Assembly: GCA_018136815.1 (NCBI GenBank)
Contig: CM030931.1
Coordinates: 1,343,398-1,407,397 of the forward strand
DNA from: Isochrysis galbana
Lineage: Eukaryota; Haptophyta; Isochrysidales; Isochrysidaceae
Length of the DNA stretch: 64,000 nt
Direction: 5' to 3'
The notes under the pieces were generated by a model that was not told the DNA's origin, did no database searches, and saw nothing but the letters and a program-made list of their open reading frames with translations. Of this stretch, positions 46,597 to 58,182 are shown piece by piece; position 1 is the first letter of the stretch; the number at the start of each line of letters is the position of its first letter. Position numbers and translations under genes: made by a program.

Positions 46597-49016
46597 ATGA
46601 GCGACTGTGCCGCCTCGTCGCCCACCAGCTCGACGGCCGCGCCGCTCATCGACGGTGCGGCCGAGAGCGCGGCCGAGCGCATGGCGCCGGCAGCGAGGCA
46701 TCTCGAGCGGGTTGCACAGCGTGAGGACGCCGCCAGGCAGCTCGCCCAACGACGCGAACGCGGAGAGACGCTCTCCAAAGCAGAGCAGAAGCGGCTACGC
46801 AAGTTTGAGACGCGGGACGAGTACAAAGAGATTCGTAAGATGGAGCGGAAGAGGCGCAAGCTGGCGCGCGAGGCTAAAGCGAGTCAGCAAGCTCAAGACG
46901 AGCACCAGCTCCCCCGCGAGACCGTGGGAGTCGAGCGCTCCTTGCCTCCGCTCGACGAGTTGAAGTTGCGCGCATGGGAGTTCTGGCGAGGGATAGGCTC
47001 GCCAACCTGCGTTCTGGCGCCTATGGTGAATCAGTCCGAGCTACCATTCCGCCTGCTTGCGCGGAAACATGGCGCACAGCTCACATACACGCCTATGCTC
47101 CACTCAGTGCATTTTGCGGTGCGTGCCTGGAGCCCCACTGCGAGCAATGTGCGAGTTATCTGCCTGCAAATCACAGCTCTCGTGCGCGGAGTTTCCTCCA
47201 TCCGTCTATCTCATCTGACGCACCGGCGCTGATTCAGATGGAGGAATCCTATCGCCAAGACAATTTCGATCCACATCCAGAAGACCGGCCGCTCATCGTT
47301 CAGTTTTGTGGCGATGACCCACATACACTTCTCAAGGCAGCCAAGCATGTCGAGGGCAAGTGTGATGGCATTGAGCTGAATTGTGGCTGTCCGCAGGTGA
47401 GTGGGGATGCACATCTCGCCTCCCCCGAGGATAATGTGCTCTGCCAGCTCAGCATACGATCTGGGCCGACCAAAATTTCGCACGGACCAAAATTTGGGAG
47501 CGCCATTTGACACGAGCCGCCAACTCGAGGGACTTAGCTCTGTGTGCGCCGGACTCAGATCTCTCGTTTCCATCGTCCTTCCTCCTAATGCGGTCATGTT
47601 CTGTCCTATAAGTCAGCCTTCCTTACACCGTCACGCCCTCAGGGCATCGCTCGGCGAGGCCACTATGGCGCATTTCTTCTCGATGAGCCTGACCTCATTG
47701 TTTCAATTGTTGAACACTTGTCCAAAAACTTGATTACTCCAGTGATGGTCAAGATGCGCGTAGTGCGCCCTCGTGCGGCTGCTCGGACCTGGGAGCCGGC
47801 CATCGAGACGCCTGGAGACCCTCCTGGCCTGGTGGAAATGCTTGCCACGGACGAGGAGGCCCGCATGTATATGGAGACGATGCGGCTGGGCTTGCGACTT
47901 CAAGCTGCGGGCGCAGTCGTGTTAACCTTGCATGGCCGCACGAAGGAAGAGAAAAAGAACTTCTGTCGAGAATGCGACTGGCAAGCCATTGCAGCTCTCA
48001 AACGGGTACAATTAAGTATGCACCTCCTTGTAGTGCGTTTCCATTCGTGGGGTTGGAAAGAGACGCGCTGTGGGGCGGCTTTTCTTCCATGCTAGCATCG
48101 CACTTTACGGGTGTTGTCGCTCTCCAGATTGATACCGAAAATGTTGGGTGCACACATGGTCTCCTCCTCCCCGATCACACAAGATTTACTGACGCCAACA
48201 AAATGTCGCAACCATCTGCAGGTTGTTTCCATCCCTGTAGTAGCAAATGGTGGCATCGAAACTGCTGAGGACTTCAAGCGATGCCTCGCCGTCACCAAAG
48301 CAGACGCCGTGATGTCGTCGGAAGCTGCGCTCGAAAACCCAGCGGTGATTTCACTAGCATCCCACCCCGGCTTTCGCAAACCCAAACTGTTCTTGTAGAC
48401 CCACCCTGATTTGGCGGGGCACCTGTTACTCGTCTGGGGCAGGCTCGGCTGGCCTGAGAGTATATCGAGCTTACTCGACAACACATGCCACGCTGCCCAT
48501 CTGTCGTCAAGGCACACCTCTTCAAACTGCTTGCATCCTCAGATATTTGGCGGGGCACCTGTTACTCGTCTGGGGCAGGCCCGGCTGGCCCGAGAGTACA
48601 TCGAGCTTACTCGACAACACATGCCACGCTGCCCATCTGTCGTCAAGGCACACCTTTTCAAACTGCTGTACATGGTGAGCTGTGTAGTGTGGCCTTCTCA
48701 CGTGCCTCCTCATAGAACGTCAGCCCCTTACTCCATGACTCGCGCGCACCGCCATTTTCTCGCTACGACTGCATTCTGCAATTCCCGAGAATGTCTTTCT
48801 TTGCTCATATCAACATCGCAGGCGCTCGAAGCCCAACCCGAGCTGCGCTCCAAACTGGGTTCAACATCTAGTCTTGCTAGCATTTATGAAGTGGCTGAGT
48901 CGGTGCTTAAGCTAGAGGTGGAGGAAGCGGCGCAGTCTCCAGACCTCATGAATGCTAGGTGCGACGTACCCGGTTCTCCATTTGTGAGCTGGTATCGGCG
49001 CCATCGCCCATACACG
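46597..49016 (+). CDS. DUS1-type tRNA-dihydrouridine synthase (six exons seen, 3' end in gap)
   Basis: Exons: 46597-47118, 47238-47396, 47643-48005, 48222-48344, 48543-48674 and 48822 to the N gap at 49017, all joining at phase 0 (at least 498 residues). The FMN-barrel core begins [20 protein letters not shown] (about 140) and continues [20 protein letters not shown] and the active-site NCGCPQ (Cys about 225). [30 protein letters not shown] and [18 protein letters not shown] follow, then a helical part ([12 protein letters not shown]). DUS1 reduces U16/U17 in the tRNA D-loop using NADPH. The N-terminal 135 residues are a basic coiled coil ([20 protein letters not shown]). Exon 3 contains an extra ~35-residue loop. 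The fifth exon exists twice, and the decayed copy lies in the intron before it. The C-terminus is lost in the assembly gap. Confidence 0.88.
48409..48530 (+). pseudogene. Decayed duplicate of DUS1 exon 5
   Basis: Near-identical to 48545-48666 at an offset of 136 bp, but with TGA at 48455-48457 where the working copy has CGA, and without the AG acceptor directly in front. Confidence 0.85.
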
Positions 49017-49116
49017 NNNNNNNNNNNNNNNNNNNNNNNNNNNNNNNNNNNNNNNNNNNNNNNNNNNNNNNNNNNNNNNNNNNNNNNNNNNNNNNNNNNN
49101 NNNNNNNNNNNNNNNN
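49017..49116. other. Assembly gap (100 N)
   Basis: Run of exactly 100 N; true length unknown. Confidence 1.
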
Positions 49117-50141
49117 ATCGGATCATGTCTCGGCGATGAACCTATACCGGCTAACGCTCATCCATAGCCCGGTTGATAGATTGCGAACTTCTCTATGCGT
49201 TGGGTTGACTCTCCGACTGCACATGAGTCCTGCGCCGAGCGGGAATGAGCGCCCTTCCGGCATTGCAAGAGCGTCTGGATCACCACGTATCCACGTATTG
49301 GCGCTACACTCCGCGGCGGCGACTCACCTCGGTTACCCACGATGTTTCCCACGACCCCCCTCGGTGTTTTTTCCCGGTGCGGCGGCAGTTCTACTGGGTT
49401 TCCCCCATTGTAACTTGTGGGGAGTTATAATTGGAGTCGGGGGCCTGCAAGGGGGGGTTTCGAAAGGATGCACATGTTTGTGTGTATCAGAGATAGCAAC
49501 ACGTATCAATGTGTACGGGCATGTGCGCTGCGGGTTGTCGTGACAGTACCAAGCTGGTGGCAATATTGGTAGTGGGTACTAGCTACTGCCGCAGATACAG
49601 ATATTTTATCATTACTAGTAGTGTTATTATCGCGCACTACGCACTATGATTATTGCCGCCAATGCCATAATGCTTTTGCTCAGCTCCTTGACGAGTACAA
49701 AATATTGACCAGTACAAAATATTGACCAGTACAAAACTATTGACGAGTACAAAATACAAAGCATTATGCTCCGCGGACGATGAGAATGAAAAGAAGCCAA
49801 AGCCAACAATTATTTGCCGGAAGTGCTCGGTGCTCGGGCCCGCGAGCGCTGCCCAATTGCAGCGCACTATTCGCTGTGGCGTTAGATCTACATCGCCCTT
49901 TTGCTACCTTTTGCAATAGCCCGACTTACGATTGCCAAACCCGACTTCCGACTTGTGTACCGCCGGGTCGACGTTCATCACCCCCCGTCACCCCTTCCCA
50001 CCCCATCCCCAAAATAGCAAGTATGCGTGTGCGCGCGCCCTACCCACCCCTCGTGCACAGACGCAGACGTCGCGAAATTGTCTTGCCAAGACGGAGTCGC
50101 GCCCGTGGGCGGTGCCTCAATGCGCCCGTCTGCACTGTAAC
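49117..50141. other. Non-coding, with a short tandem repeat
   Basis: 49685-49760 holds four units of GACCAGTACAAAATATT type. They lie between inverted CATAATGCTTT and GCATTATG flanks (49665-49672 and 49762-49770), so the block can fold. The continuation of DUS1 is not recognised here; 3' flank of the reductase-DCC gene from 50000. Confidence 0.5.
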
Positions 50142-52026
50142 TCAATCTCGCCCAGCTTCAGGCTTTGCGGCTGGCGCGCAAGCTGACCCGCCGCCCATCC
50201 CCCGCCCGGTCACGCGAAGCCTAACCCGGGCAAATGCCGAGTAAGCCGACTCGGCCACTGGCACTGCTCCAGGCACGGCGCGCAGCAGGGGCGGCAGCGA
50301 TCGCCAGTATGGTAGCCGTTCCCACACTGCGAGGAAAGCCGAAACTCCAGAGAGGATCTCGCCGTCCGCACGGGCCGCATGGATCCTGGCCATGGCCTAT
50401 AATGCGCAGTCGGAGAGTCGGATGTGAACAGGAGGCTGAGGAAGCCAGCCACACCATGGTGCTGGTGGCATCGATACGTGTTGCGAGCGGGCGTGGCATC
50501 GAGCCCTCAATATGCGCCTCCGTGGCACTGGCATTGAAGAGCGGTCGCGGGCTCATCACCTGGTCGATGCTGATGCCGTGCCGGATGAGCGCCTCCGGGT
50601 TGTTGTGGATGTTGGTCCACTGGACGCGTCCCTCACGGTCTAGGCCACGATAGTAGCTGATCTCGCGCCGGCATAGAGGGCAGCCGCCGTCCCAAAAAAG
50701 CTCAAGGTCGGGGATTTCCGAATCGGCCTGAAGCCGCGCCAGAGCGTCCGCGAGTGCAACCATACCCCCATAGTCTAGGACGCGGGCCTCAACCACCTGT
50801 GTGGACGGGTCGCTGGCGCCGCCTGCGCCGCCACCGCCATTCCCTTCACCTGTCGCTGCGGCGACCGCCGCCGCCGCCACAGTATCTACACTGATGGCAG
50901 GAGTCAGTACACCACCCAAACTACCCAGACGTTTGCGCAACGCGCACATGGCCGGCGTGGAGAGCATGACCTCGAGGGGGACGCCAATCAGCCACAGCGG
51001 CAAGTGTACCGAGCCCACCTGCGGGAAGCGAGGAGGAGGTTGGGATGTCAACGCTCCTTCTCGAGAACGGCTTGTTGATCGTGAGGCGACAGGGGCTTGT
51101 CGATCGTGAGGCGATCCGGGCCTGTCGATCGTGAGGCGACAGGGGCCTGCCGATCGTGAGGCGGGACACCGCTTCTCCAAGCGCTGTGGTCGTCTCTCGT
51201 TTGCAATGCTTTCCACACAGCCCCTGGCTCGCAGGCGTCTGCTGCCCACCTGCCGCGAGCCATGAATCATCCCAGGGCGGAGGATGGTGCCGTTCGGTCC
51301 AAAGAGGCGCGAGATCTCCTCGTCCGCGGCTCGTTTGCCCTCAAAGTAGGCGGGGATCAGGTTCTCGACCACGCCATAGTCTGCTGCCGAGATGTGCACG
51401 AAGCGACTCGCACCTGCGGCCACGTGGAAAGGCCGCCGGCCAGTCAGTACTATAACGTGTCACTTGACTCTGTCTCACCCCCTTCATCGTCATTCACCCT
51501 CGTTAATCCGCCGATGACCGTCGCGAGCAGCTTCCTGTGGGAGCTAGCCGGACCCCATCCCCTGCTTCCCCACAAATCTCGCTCTCACTCACGATCACCC
51601 TTCCGGCATCCCTCTTGCCCTCTTCCATCCATGCCTCTCCTCTCACCCTGCTCCCTCCCTTCCCTCCTGTCCCCCCCGCCCCTCTTCCCCCCCCTTCCTC
51701 CCACCCCCGCGCCCCTCTGCGCGCCGATCACCTGCTTGTTTGGCCGCTCTCGCTATCGCAATATTGGCCTCTCCGTTCACCAACCGCATGTACGCGGGCG
51801 ATCCAAAGGCTCCGAGCGTCGAGATGACTGCCTCGCTCTCGCCCACCGCCTCACGCACTCTCTCGCTCTGCCTCATGTCGGCGGAGAGCCACTCGGCTTG
51901 AGAGAGCGCTGAGGTAGGCGGAGAGCCGCTCCGGCTCACCGCGCGCACCGCGTGGCCGCGCTCGAGCGCGAGGGAAACGACGCGCCTCCCCACGTACCCG
52001 GAGCCGCCGATGACCACCAGACGCAT
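50142..52026 (-). CDS. Fusion: NAD(P)-binding Rossmann protein (NmrA/COQ11-like) + DCC thiol-oxidoreductase domain
   Basis: Exons: 52026-51732, 51413-51250, 51018-50560, 50396-50142; joined they give 390 residues. The N-terminal part starts MRLVVIGGSGYVGRRVVSLA with the dinucleotide-binding GGSGYVG, then AVISTLGAFG, ASRFVHISAADYGV, YFEGKRAADEEI and LRPGMIHGSR, as in atypical short-chain reductases of the YLR290C (COQ11) group. From about 258 a DCC/DUF393 domain follows with its CxxC in WDGGCPLCRREISYYRGLDR (Cys 266 and 269). Exon 4 supplies its end: MARIHAARADGEILSGVSAF, LAVWERLPYW. COQ11-like proteins act in quinone biosynthesis; DCC proteins are poorly characterised thiol oxidoreductases. 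The exon 3 sequence spans both domains, so the fusion is genomic. Intron 2 carries a ~24-bp minisatellite. Confidence 0.85.
51065..51165. repeat. Minisatellite in an intron (about 24-bp unit, four copies)
   Basis: Units GATCGTGAGGCGACAGGGGC plus four variable bases, between exons 2 and 3 of the fusion gene. Confidence 0.9.
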
Positions 52027-52510
52027 GGGCCAGAGAGAGAGCGGGGGGGAGGAGATGGGAGGCGAGAGAGCGACAGGGAGGTGGCGGAGAGACGAGAGAC
52101 AATGCTCGTATTCCTTAAAAAGGATCATCTTCATATTAGTTAGTAGCTGTGCTCCAGTGGAACTGGACCGCATCTTTGAGAGAACAACAAGAAGAGGGGA
52201 AAACGAGAAGGAACGGGGGGGGAGGGGGGGGGGGGGGGGGGAGACGGAGGGAGAAGAGGCGAAGAGAAGAGAAGTGTCCGAGCGAGCAAGTTGTTTAGTA
52301 GATCGGCACATATTAGAGCCGAACAGGTCCGCACGAAAAACAGGACTCCAAAGCTTCTAAAAAGCTTTCTTGCCCCCACCGGGCTCCGCCCGGGAGTTTC
52401 TTATTTGAGGTTTCTTAGGGGCGGGGTAGGTGGGTGGGTGGGGGGGTTCTTATTTCTTGCGGAGAAAAAGTCGAGTGCGCGGGCCAACCGCCAACCGCCA
52501 ACCCCACCCC
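52027..52510. other. 5' region of the fusion gene
   Basis: GA/G-rich sequence with a G-run at 52216-52242, and a CCGGGCTCCGCCCGG hairpin at about 52379-52393. No gene. Confidence 0.5.
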
Positions 52511-52522
52511 TTCCGTAGGGCG

Positions 52523-52695
52523 TAGGGCGGTCAAACAGGGGCTTTTTAACTATTAGTAATAACTATTAGTAAGGGTAGGCTAGTAAGGGTTGGGCTGCAT
52601 TTTTTGACCGTGGCGCGATGCCCAGTAAAAACCTCCAGGGGGGCAGGGGGGATCTCCTGCCGCCACGAAAATCTTCGCGAAGAAATGGTAAATGG
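52523..52695 (+). repeat. GGTCAAACAG...TTTTGACC repeat, copy 3
   Basis: Extended match to 34083-34235 through TGACCGTGGCGCGATGCCCA, GTAAAAACCTCC and CACGAAAATCTTCGCGAAG. Confidence 0.8.
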
Positions 52696-52754
52696 TGCAA
52701 TTCGCTCCCCGCTCCCCGCTCTCCCCCCCCCACGTGCGGTGAGGGGAAGCTTCT

Positions 52755-53252
<498 letters not shown>

Positions 53253-53301
53253 CCCGGCGGAGGGCCCACGATGTGCTATTGCGGATGTTACGAAGGGCAA
53301 C

Positions 53302-53926
53302 TCACTTCGCTCGAAGGGAATCGACGTTGCGCAAATCCGACTGGGGAAGCTCCCCCTTTTCCACCTTCGACTTGATGTCCGCGTGTATGTGCGCCCACAC
53401 GAGATCGGACTTGTTGGACGAGTCGTCGAAGCGCGTCTGGTAGTCCAACTTCAGACGGACGAGGGCGACCACACCGGCCTCGGTCATGGCGCGGGCGTTC
53501 TCCGCCTTGAGCCTCTTGGCCGCCTCCCTCTGCGCCTTCATCGCCGACGCAGCTGCCGCCTCCGCGCGAAGGTTGTTGATGCGTTCGTTGAGCTGCCGCG
53601 CCGCCGCGAGGTGGCCGGCCTTACGCTTGCGCAGGGAGGCCTTCTTGCGCTCGTCCTTCTTGTTGCACTCGTCGGTCGTCGGCAGGGAGGTCGTCGATCT
53701 CCGCCGTGAGCTTCTGGACCGTGAGGTTCTCCTTCTCCAGGTCTGCCACGGCCTTGTCGAGCGACGATCGGCGAGCGCGCCGCACGCTATCCTGCAGCTC
53801 GCCTCCGCTCGGCTCGAACGGGGGCGGGTCGTCGCTCGCGGGAGCGGAGGCATGATGCGAGGGCGAGCTGGGCGGCGCCAAGCCGGCAGCCTCCCTCACA
53901 TTGGGATCCAGGTCGTCGGAATCCAT
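53302..53926 (-). pseudogene. Coiled-coil protein with Myb/SANT-like end, one-base frameshift
   Basis: The start MDSDDLDPNVREAAGLAPPS at 53926 leads into a leucine-rich coil (LDKAVADLEKENLTVQKLTA). Near 53680 one extra base (GACGACCGACGAG) shifts the frame. Reading then continues as NKKDERKKASLRKRKAGHLA, RQLNERINNLRAEAAAASAM, LVRLKLDYQTRFDDSSNKSD, HIHADIKSKVEKGELP. The LVRLKLDYQTRF...W-type pattern resembles Myb/SANT-like DNA-binding modules of transposon-derived proteins; this is an inference. The gene ends at the CT satellite. Confidence 0.45.
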
Positions 53927-54755
53927 GGGGGCACCACAGGGGCACCGCGACGGGTAGCGAGCGGCCAGATTTTCCACAGCGGAGCGGCAAATTTCTCGCT
54001 GGCGAGAGGAGGTTTTCGACCCTAGAGCGTGAAAACTTGCGCGGCCAGATTTTATTTAAGAAACGCCCTTTTCGCCAGATTTTATCTAATTTTTCGACTG
54101 TCGGCAAGGGGGGTAAAGTGGCGCATCCAAACTCCACGATGAGTCGAAAGTCGGAAGGCTATAGAAGCCTCTGTCGTTTTGCTCTCCTCGTCGCTGCATT
54201 CTGTGAAGATTCCGCCCGTCCGCCTGCCCCCTCCCCTCTCTCCCCCCCCCCCCGCCCGGCCCACTCGCACACACACTTGGTTGGAACCCCCCGCTACCGC
54301 CCCCCTCCCCCCCCCCCCCGCCCCCCCCCCGCGCGCCCCCTGTCGTCTCCTCCTCCTTAGTATGTATCCCCTACTATGACCTCTCCTGGTGTGGTCTTTG
54401 GCTTCATCCCACAACTTCATTTCGGCTCTCTCTCTCCAATTTCCCATCTCCACACTCTCTCGCTCCTCTCATCTCCCCCCGCACGCTCGCTCTCTCGTCT
54501 CTCACAAATAATCTGTCGCAAGGACAGAGAGAGAGGAGAGAGGAGAGCTGGCCAGAGCTCTCTGTCGTCTTCTTTTAAAATATCTCTCCTCCCCTCCTCG
54601 GGGCAGCCTGCTTCCAAATGACAGTAAACATCCACATCTGCGTGCGCGCCACGCCACCACTGCTGTTTCCATCGACCAAGCCCCGAGGTCCCCAGCCCTC
54701 CTCTCCACCCCCACACCCCTTCCGGCCGTGCGCGGTCGCATCACTGACTGCCAGC
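53927..54755. other. Intergenic
   Basis: Related blocks GCCAGATTTTCCACAGC and GCCAGATTTTATTTAAG / GCCAGATTTTATCTAA lie at 53965-54090. C-runs at 54240-54335 and a CT-rich stretch before the next gene. No gene. Confidence 0.45.
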
Positions 54756-55358
54756 ATGATCAAGGCGCCAAACGAGTCGCACGCTGCCAGACGCTCGCGC
54801 TTCCTCCCCGCCGCTGCTGTTAGCTGCGTCCTCCTCCTCTGGCTGAGCGCGCAACAAATGCGGATGGGTGCTGCAAAGGGGAGCCACGTCTGGCAGTTTA
54901 CTCCGAGCTTGTCAAACGAGACGTGCGTGGGACACCCTCTAGAGGGAACCTTTGTGGGAGAGGGCGACATGGACGTCTTTGGACTCTACTTCAAATGGCG
55001 CACCATTCAAACCTTTCATCCGAATGGGACACACGACGTCGACCAGATTATTCTTGCAGATCCTATGAACGTTGTGCCCCAGCTGCACTGTAGGGGTGTT
55101 CCTTACGTGACAGATGAGCAGAACTGCACGGTCCAAATCGTTCGGGATGACTGCATGCTCGCTGCGCTCAACGGCATGGAGATCGTCAAGGAGAGAGGGG
55201 CATGGGACCCGATTCGCGAGTCACTCAGCTTTCTTCTCGTGGTCCAAGTACCACGCATAAGTGCCATCCAACTAGACCTGTCTTGTAACCTCAAGAAGAC
55301 AAAAAAATCAAGGGAGGAAGTACTTGATGCAAACGTGTATGCCTACGGCTTGTTATAG
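54756..55358 (+). CDS. Hypothetical secreted or type II membrane protein
   Basis: The start at 54756 gives 200 residues: a basic N terminus (HAARRSR), one hydrophobic helix (FLPAAAVSCVLLLWLSA, about 17-33), then an extracellular-looking part with paired Cys and N-glycosylation sites (NETC, NGT, NCT): HVWQFTPSLSNETCVGHPL, DMDVFGLYFKWRTIQTFHPN, VPQLHCRGVPYVTDEQNC, RDDCMLAALNGMEIVKERG. The pattern is lipocalin-like in flavour, but no family is claimed. The more upstream Met (54618) precedes low-complexity sequence. An intron near the 3' end is possible, since the final KKTKKSREEVLD is unlike the rest. Confidence 0.6.
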   Translation: MIKAPNESHAARRSRFLPAAAVSCVLLLWLSAQQMRMGAAKGSHVWQFTPSLSNETCVGHPLEGTFVGEGDMDVFGLYFKWRTIQTFHPNGTHDVDQIILADPMNVVPQLHCRGVPYVTDEQNCTVQIVRDDCMLAALNGMEIVKERGAWDPIRESLSFLLVVQVPRISAIQLDLSCNLKKTKKSREEVLDANVYAYGLL

Positions 55359-56236
55359 TGCGGAAGATGAACTGATTACGCTCATCTTTAAACAATATTG
55401 GTCTTTTGGAAATTGACATGTTGAGTTGTTCTCCTCCTGAACGGAGCGTCCTAATCGGGGCGCTCTACCGTTGCAACTGGCCGTCCTCTCTTGTGAGGCG
55501 CTTTACACTCTCGTTCATTCGCTTGCCAGCGCTCTCGGTGCGAGAAGCTACTCTCCTACGCTGAGCCTCAATGTGGATAATATGCTTGTCCCTGCGAAAA
55601 GTGTGCACTTTGTTCCCTGCCATCCTGCACGGGTCCAATTTCCATGTGAATCATCTGCATCGGATAGGTATATCCTCGTCTATGAGCGATTGGAGCTCGC
55701 TATGTGGCCATCATCCGTGATACGATGATGCATGGTGTGTGGCGGGGCTGGTCGGATGTACGCATGGCTCTCCATTCTCTCTCCCATCTGTGAGTGTATC
55801 TTGCCTATCTTTGCTCCTTGCGCGTTTGTATTTGTGTGTGTGTATTTTCCCTTGTGATACTTTTCCTCCACCGCCGCCTTCATCTTGTTTACAGACGCTG
55901 CTCGTAATCTAGTCGAGAAACAACTCGTCCCTCAGGCACGATGGCTACCCCCTCACTCCCGCTGCCGGCGCCTCGTGCCATTGACTACAGTAGCAGCAGT
56001 TGTGTACCACGTCTCCTCGCTCTCGCCCTGCCTCTTCGTTGCGCTCTCTTGCCCTCTAGCAAAACATAAAGCTAGCACACCAGTAACAAATTGCTAGTTG
56101 GCAGTGTCGACGCTAGCACTAAGCACTACGCAAATTCAAGGTTCAAGGTAGCAGGTAGCGGCAGCGAAAGCGTGGCACGCAAACCGCAAACCGCTTGAAT
56201 CTTATGACGGCTCCTTCTATCTTTAAGAAATGAACA
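55359..56236. other. Intergenic (convergent 3' flanks)
   Basis: Lower GC, no repeats or coding frames recognised. Lies between convergent genes. Confidence 0.45.
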
Positions 56237-58182
56237 TTAGACCCGTTCTGGGATATCACCGTTGCTCCTAGGGCGCTGATCACGTGGCGACTCGGCACTC
56301 CGATCGCCCAAACCAATGGAACGTCCGGCCATCTCGAACCCAATGCTACGCAACGGCTTGCCGCCCCACCGCAGCCGGTCGCCTAGACTCCCTGGCGAGG
56401 GCTGGCTGTTGCCCTTGCCATCACTCGACTTTTGCTCGGAATGAGAACCGCTCTCATCATTTACATGCTCAAGATCCTCACTGTGAGAACTAGGGCTAGA
56501 CGAGCAAGCTAAGGCGTCGACTCCCAATGCGACACCGCTTCCCGAGTCACACACGCATCGCTCGCTCAATCCGGGTGGCGGCGGGTCAGAATCATCCCCT
56601 TGTTCGATCATGAGGTGGACCGGAGAGTTGTTCATGAGGCGGACTGGGCCATCCGGAGTTTGATCTTCCCATGGCGAATCGCTAACCACGACCGTCCCGA
56701 TTGGGACGCGTTGGGTACCAGCCAGACCGGAGACGTTGGGAGACGCATTGTTTTCAAAGCTCGTGGTCGGCGTCGGGACGAGCCTGGACGTGTCGATCTT
56801 GTCCACAGCCGAAAGGGCCACGTACTTCGGCGAGGCATGCGGCTCGCCGGCCGGGTTTGAATCACTTATCGACCACACGGCGGCGCCCCCCTCCTTGAGC
56901 TGGGATAGGCATGCAGAGGAATTGGTCAAGAATGAGGCCAGGCCGTTCGTCTTCAAGCATGGTGTGAAGTTGGCCGAGGCAATCCGACGAACACATAGGC
57001 AGCATTGATGGTTACCATCGCGCACTCACCGGTCGCCACAGCAGATGCAAGTTGCAAACCCAGCATCCAAGTATGATGAGAAGGATCTCAAAGAGATTCA
57101 TGAGGCGCAATACCTACAGCAAGGATGGAGACATGAATTTGGTGACGATCAAGCGGAGGCCCAACGACAGTGTTGCTTATTGCCAGCCAATCTTGAGTGC
57201 GCTCCGTTGAAGGAAACTCGCTTTCAGGGGTTGTGGCAAGCCCTGGTTCTGATCTGGCTGGTGATAAGCGCAAGGTAAGGAGATGAGCAGGATGGCGGCT
57301 TACGCCTTGATGGTTGGCCTGGATGAAGATCTTAGAGGCGCGCAGTAGCAGGACTGCGCCAGGGATGAAAGTGTACGTAAGCTGCACGACCAGGAGTCTC
57401 CTGCGCATCTTAATGTTCAAGACAAGCTTGGCTAGCCTGAGACACCACAACGTCCAAAAAAATTCGAATGGGAGGATGAAGACCGCCGAGACTGCGAGCG
57501 ACCCGATCGAGATCGCACAGCCTTCAGGATGCCACCATTTATACACCTCTTCTTCTGAAATCGGGCCCGAGCCGACGAGCCCGTCGTCTAAGCCAGCACT
57601 GGCACTTGATGACGGCTGCATGCCGACATCAATGGAGAGGCCCGGCTGAGGGACGAAGCCAATAGAGGTCATGCCTTGGATGGTACTCACACACATCATC
57701 AGTGCTTGCAGCAGAACAAATGGCAAGGCGAGGGCGTAGGCACGCCGGCTGAGTGTCCAGCCGAGCACGAATAAGCGACGACGCCCCGCAGCGCCCGCAG
57801 TCTTCAGTCGGATCACCTCTGCGATCAACAGCAGCATGGATGGTTCGACCAGCCCCAGGGAAAAGGATGTCGTGGCCATGCACACAATCTCCATTTCCTC
57901 TGCCACAGTGTCGACGGAGATGACGCCGACCGACTCGAGGATATCCCATATGGCGACGTGGGAGAAGAATGCAGAGAGAAGCCAAAAGATGCCGAGCATC
58001 CCCAGATTGGCGCGAGGGAGGCACAGGCGGCGGCCGCGCCGGCGGCACCGCACCACGTACCCGCAAACGGAGAGCATCAGCAGCAGCACGCAGCCAGTGA
58101 GGGCCACCTCGGCAACGGCGAAGACGAAGAATGCGGTCTCCGAGCTGTCGAGAGAACCCAGCCCAGCCCCATCCACCGCCAT
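56237..58182 (-). CDS. Seven-helix membrane protein, three exons, long polar tail
   Basis: Exons: 58182-57304, 57113-57030, 56899-56237; joined they give 541 residues. Hydrophobic segments: 16-44, 60-80, 98-122, 147-168, 222-249, 264-287, and a seventh encoded almost exactly by the 84-bp exon 2 (MNLFEILLIILGCWVCNLHL). A short ectodomain, a ~50-residue loop between helices 4 and 5, and a ~220-residue Ser/Asp-rich tail (SSSPSSHSEDLEHVNDESGS) give GPCR-like architecture. No family motif such as DRY or NPxxY is seen, so receptor function is only a possibility. Both introns have GT-AG ends and keep frame. The start at 58182 follows poly-G/C low complexity. Confidence 0.72.
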
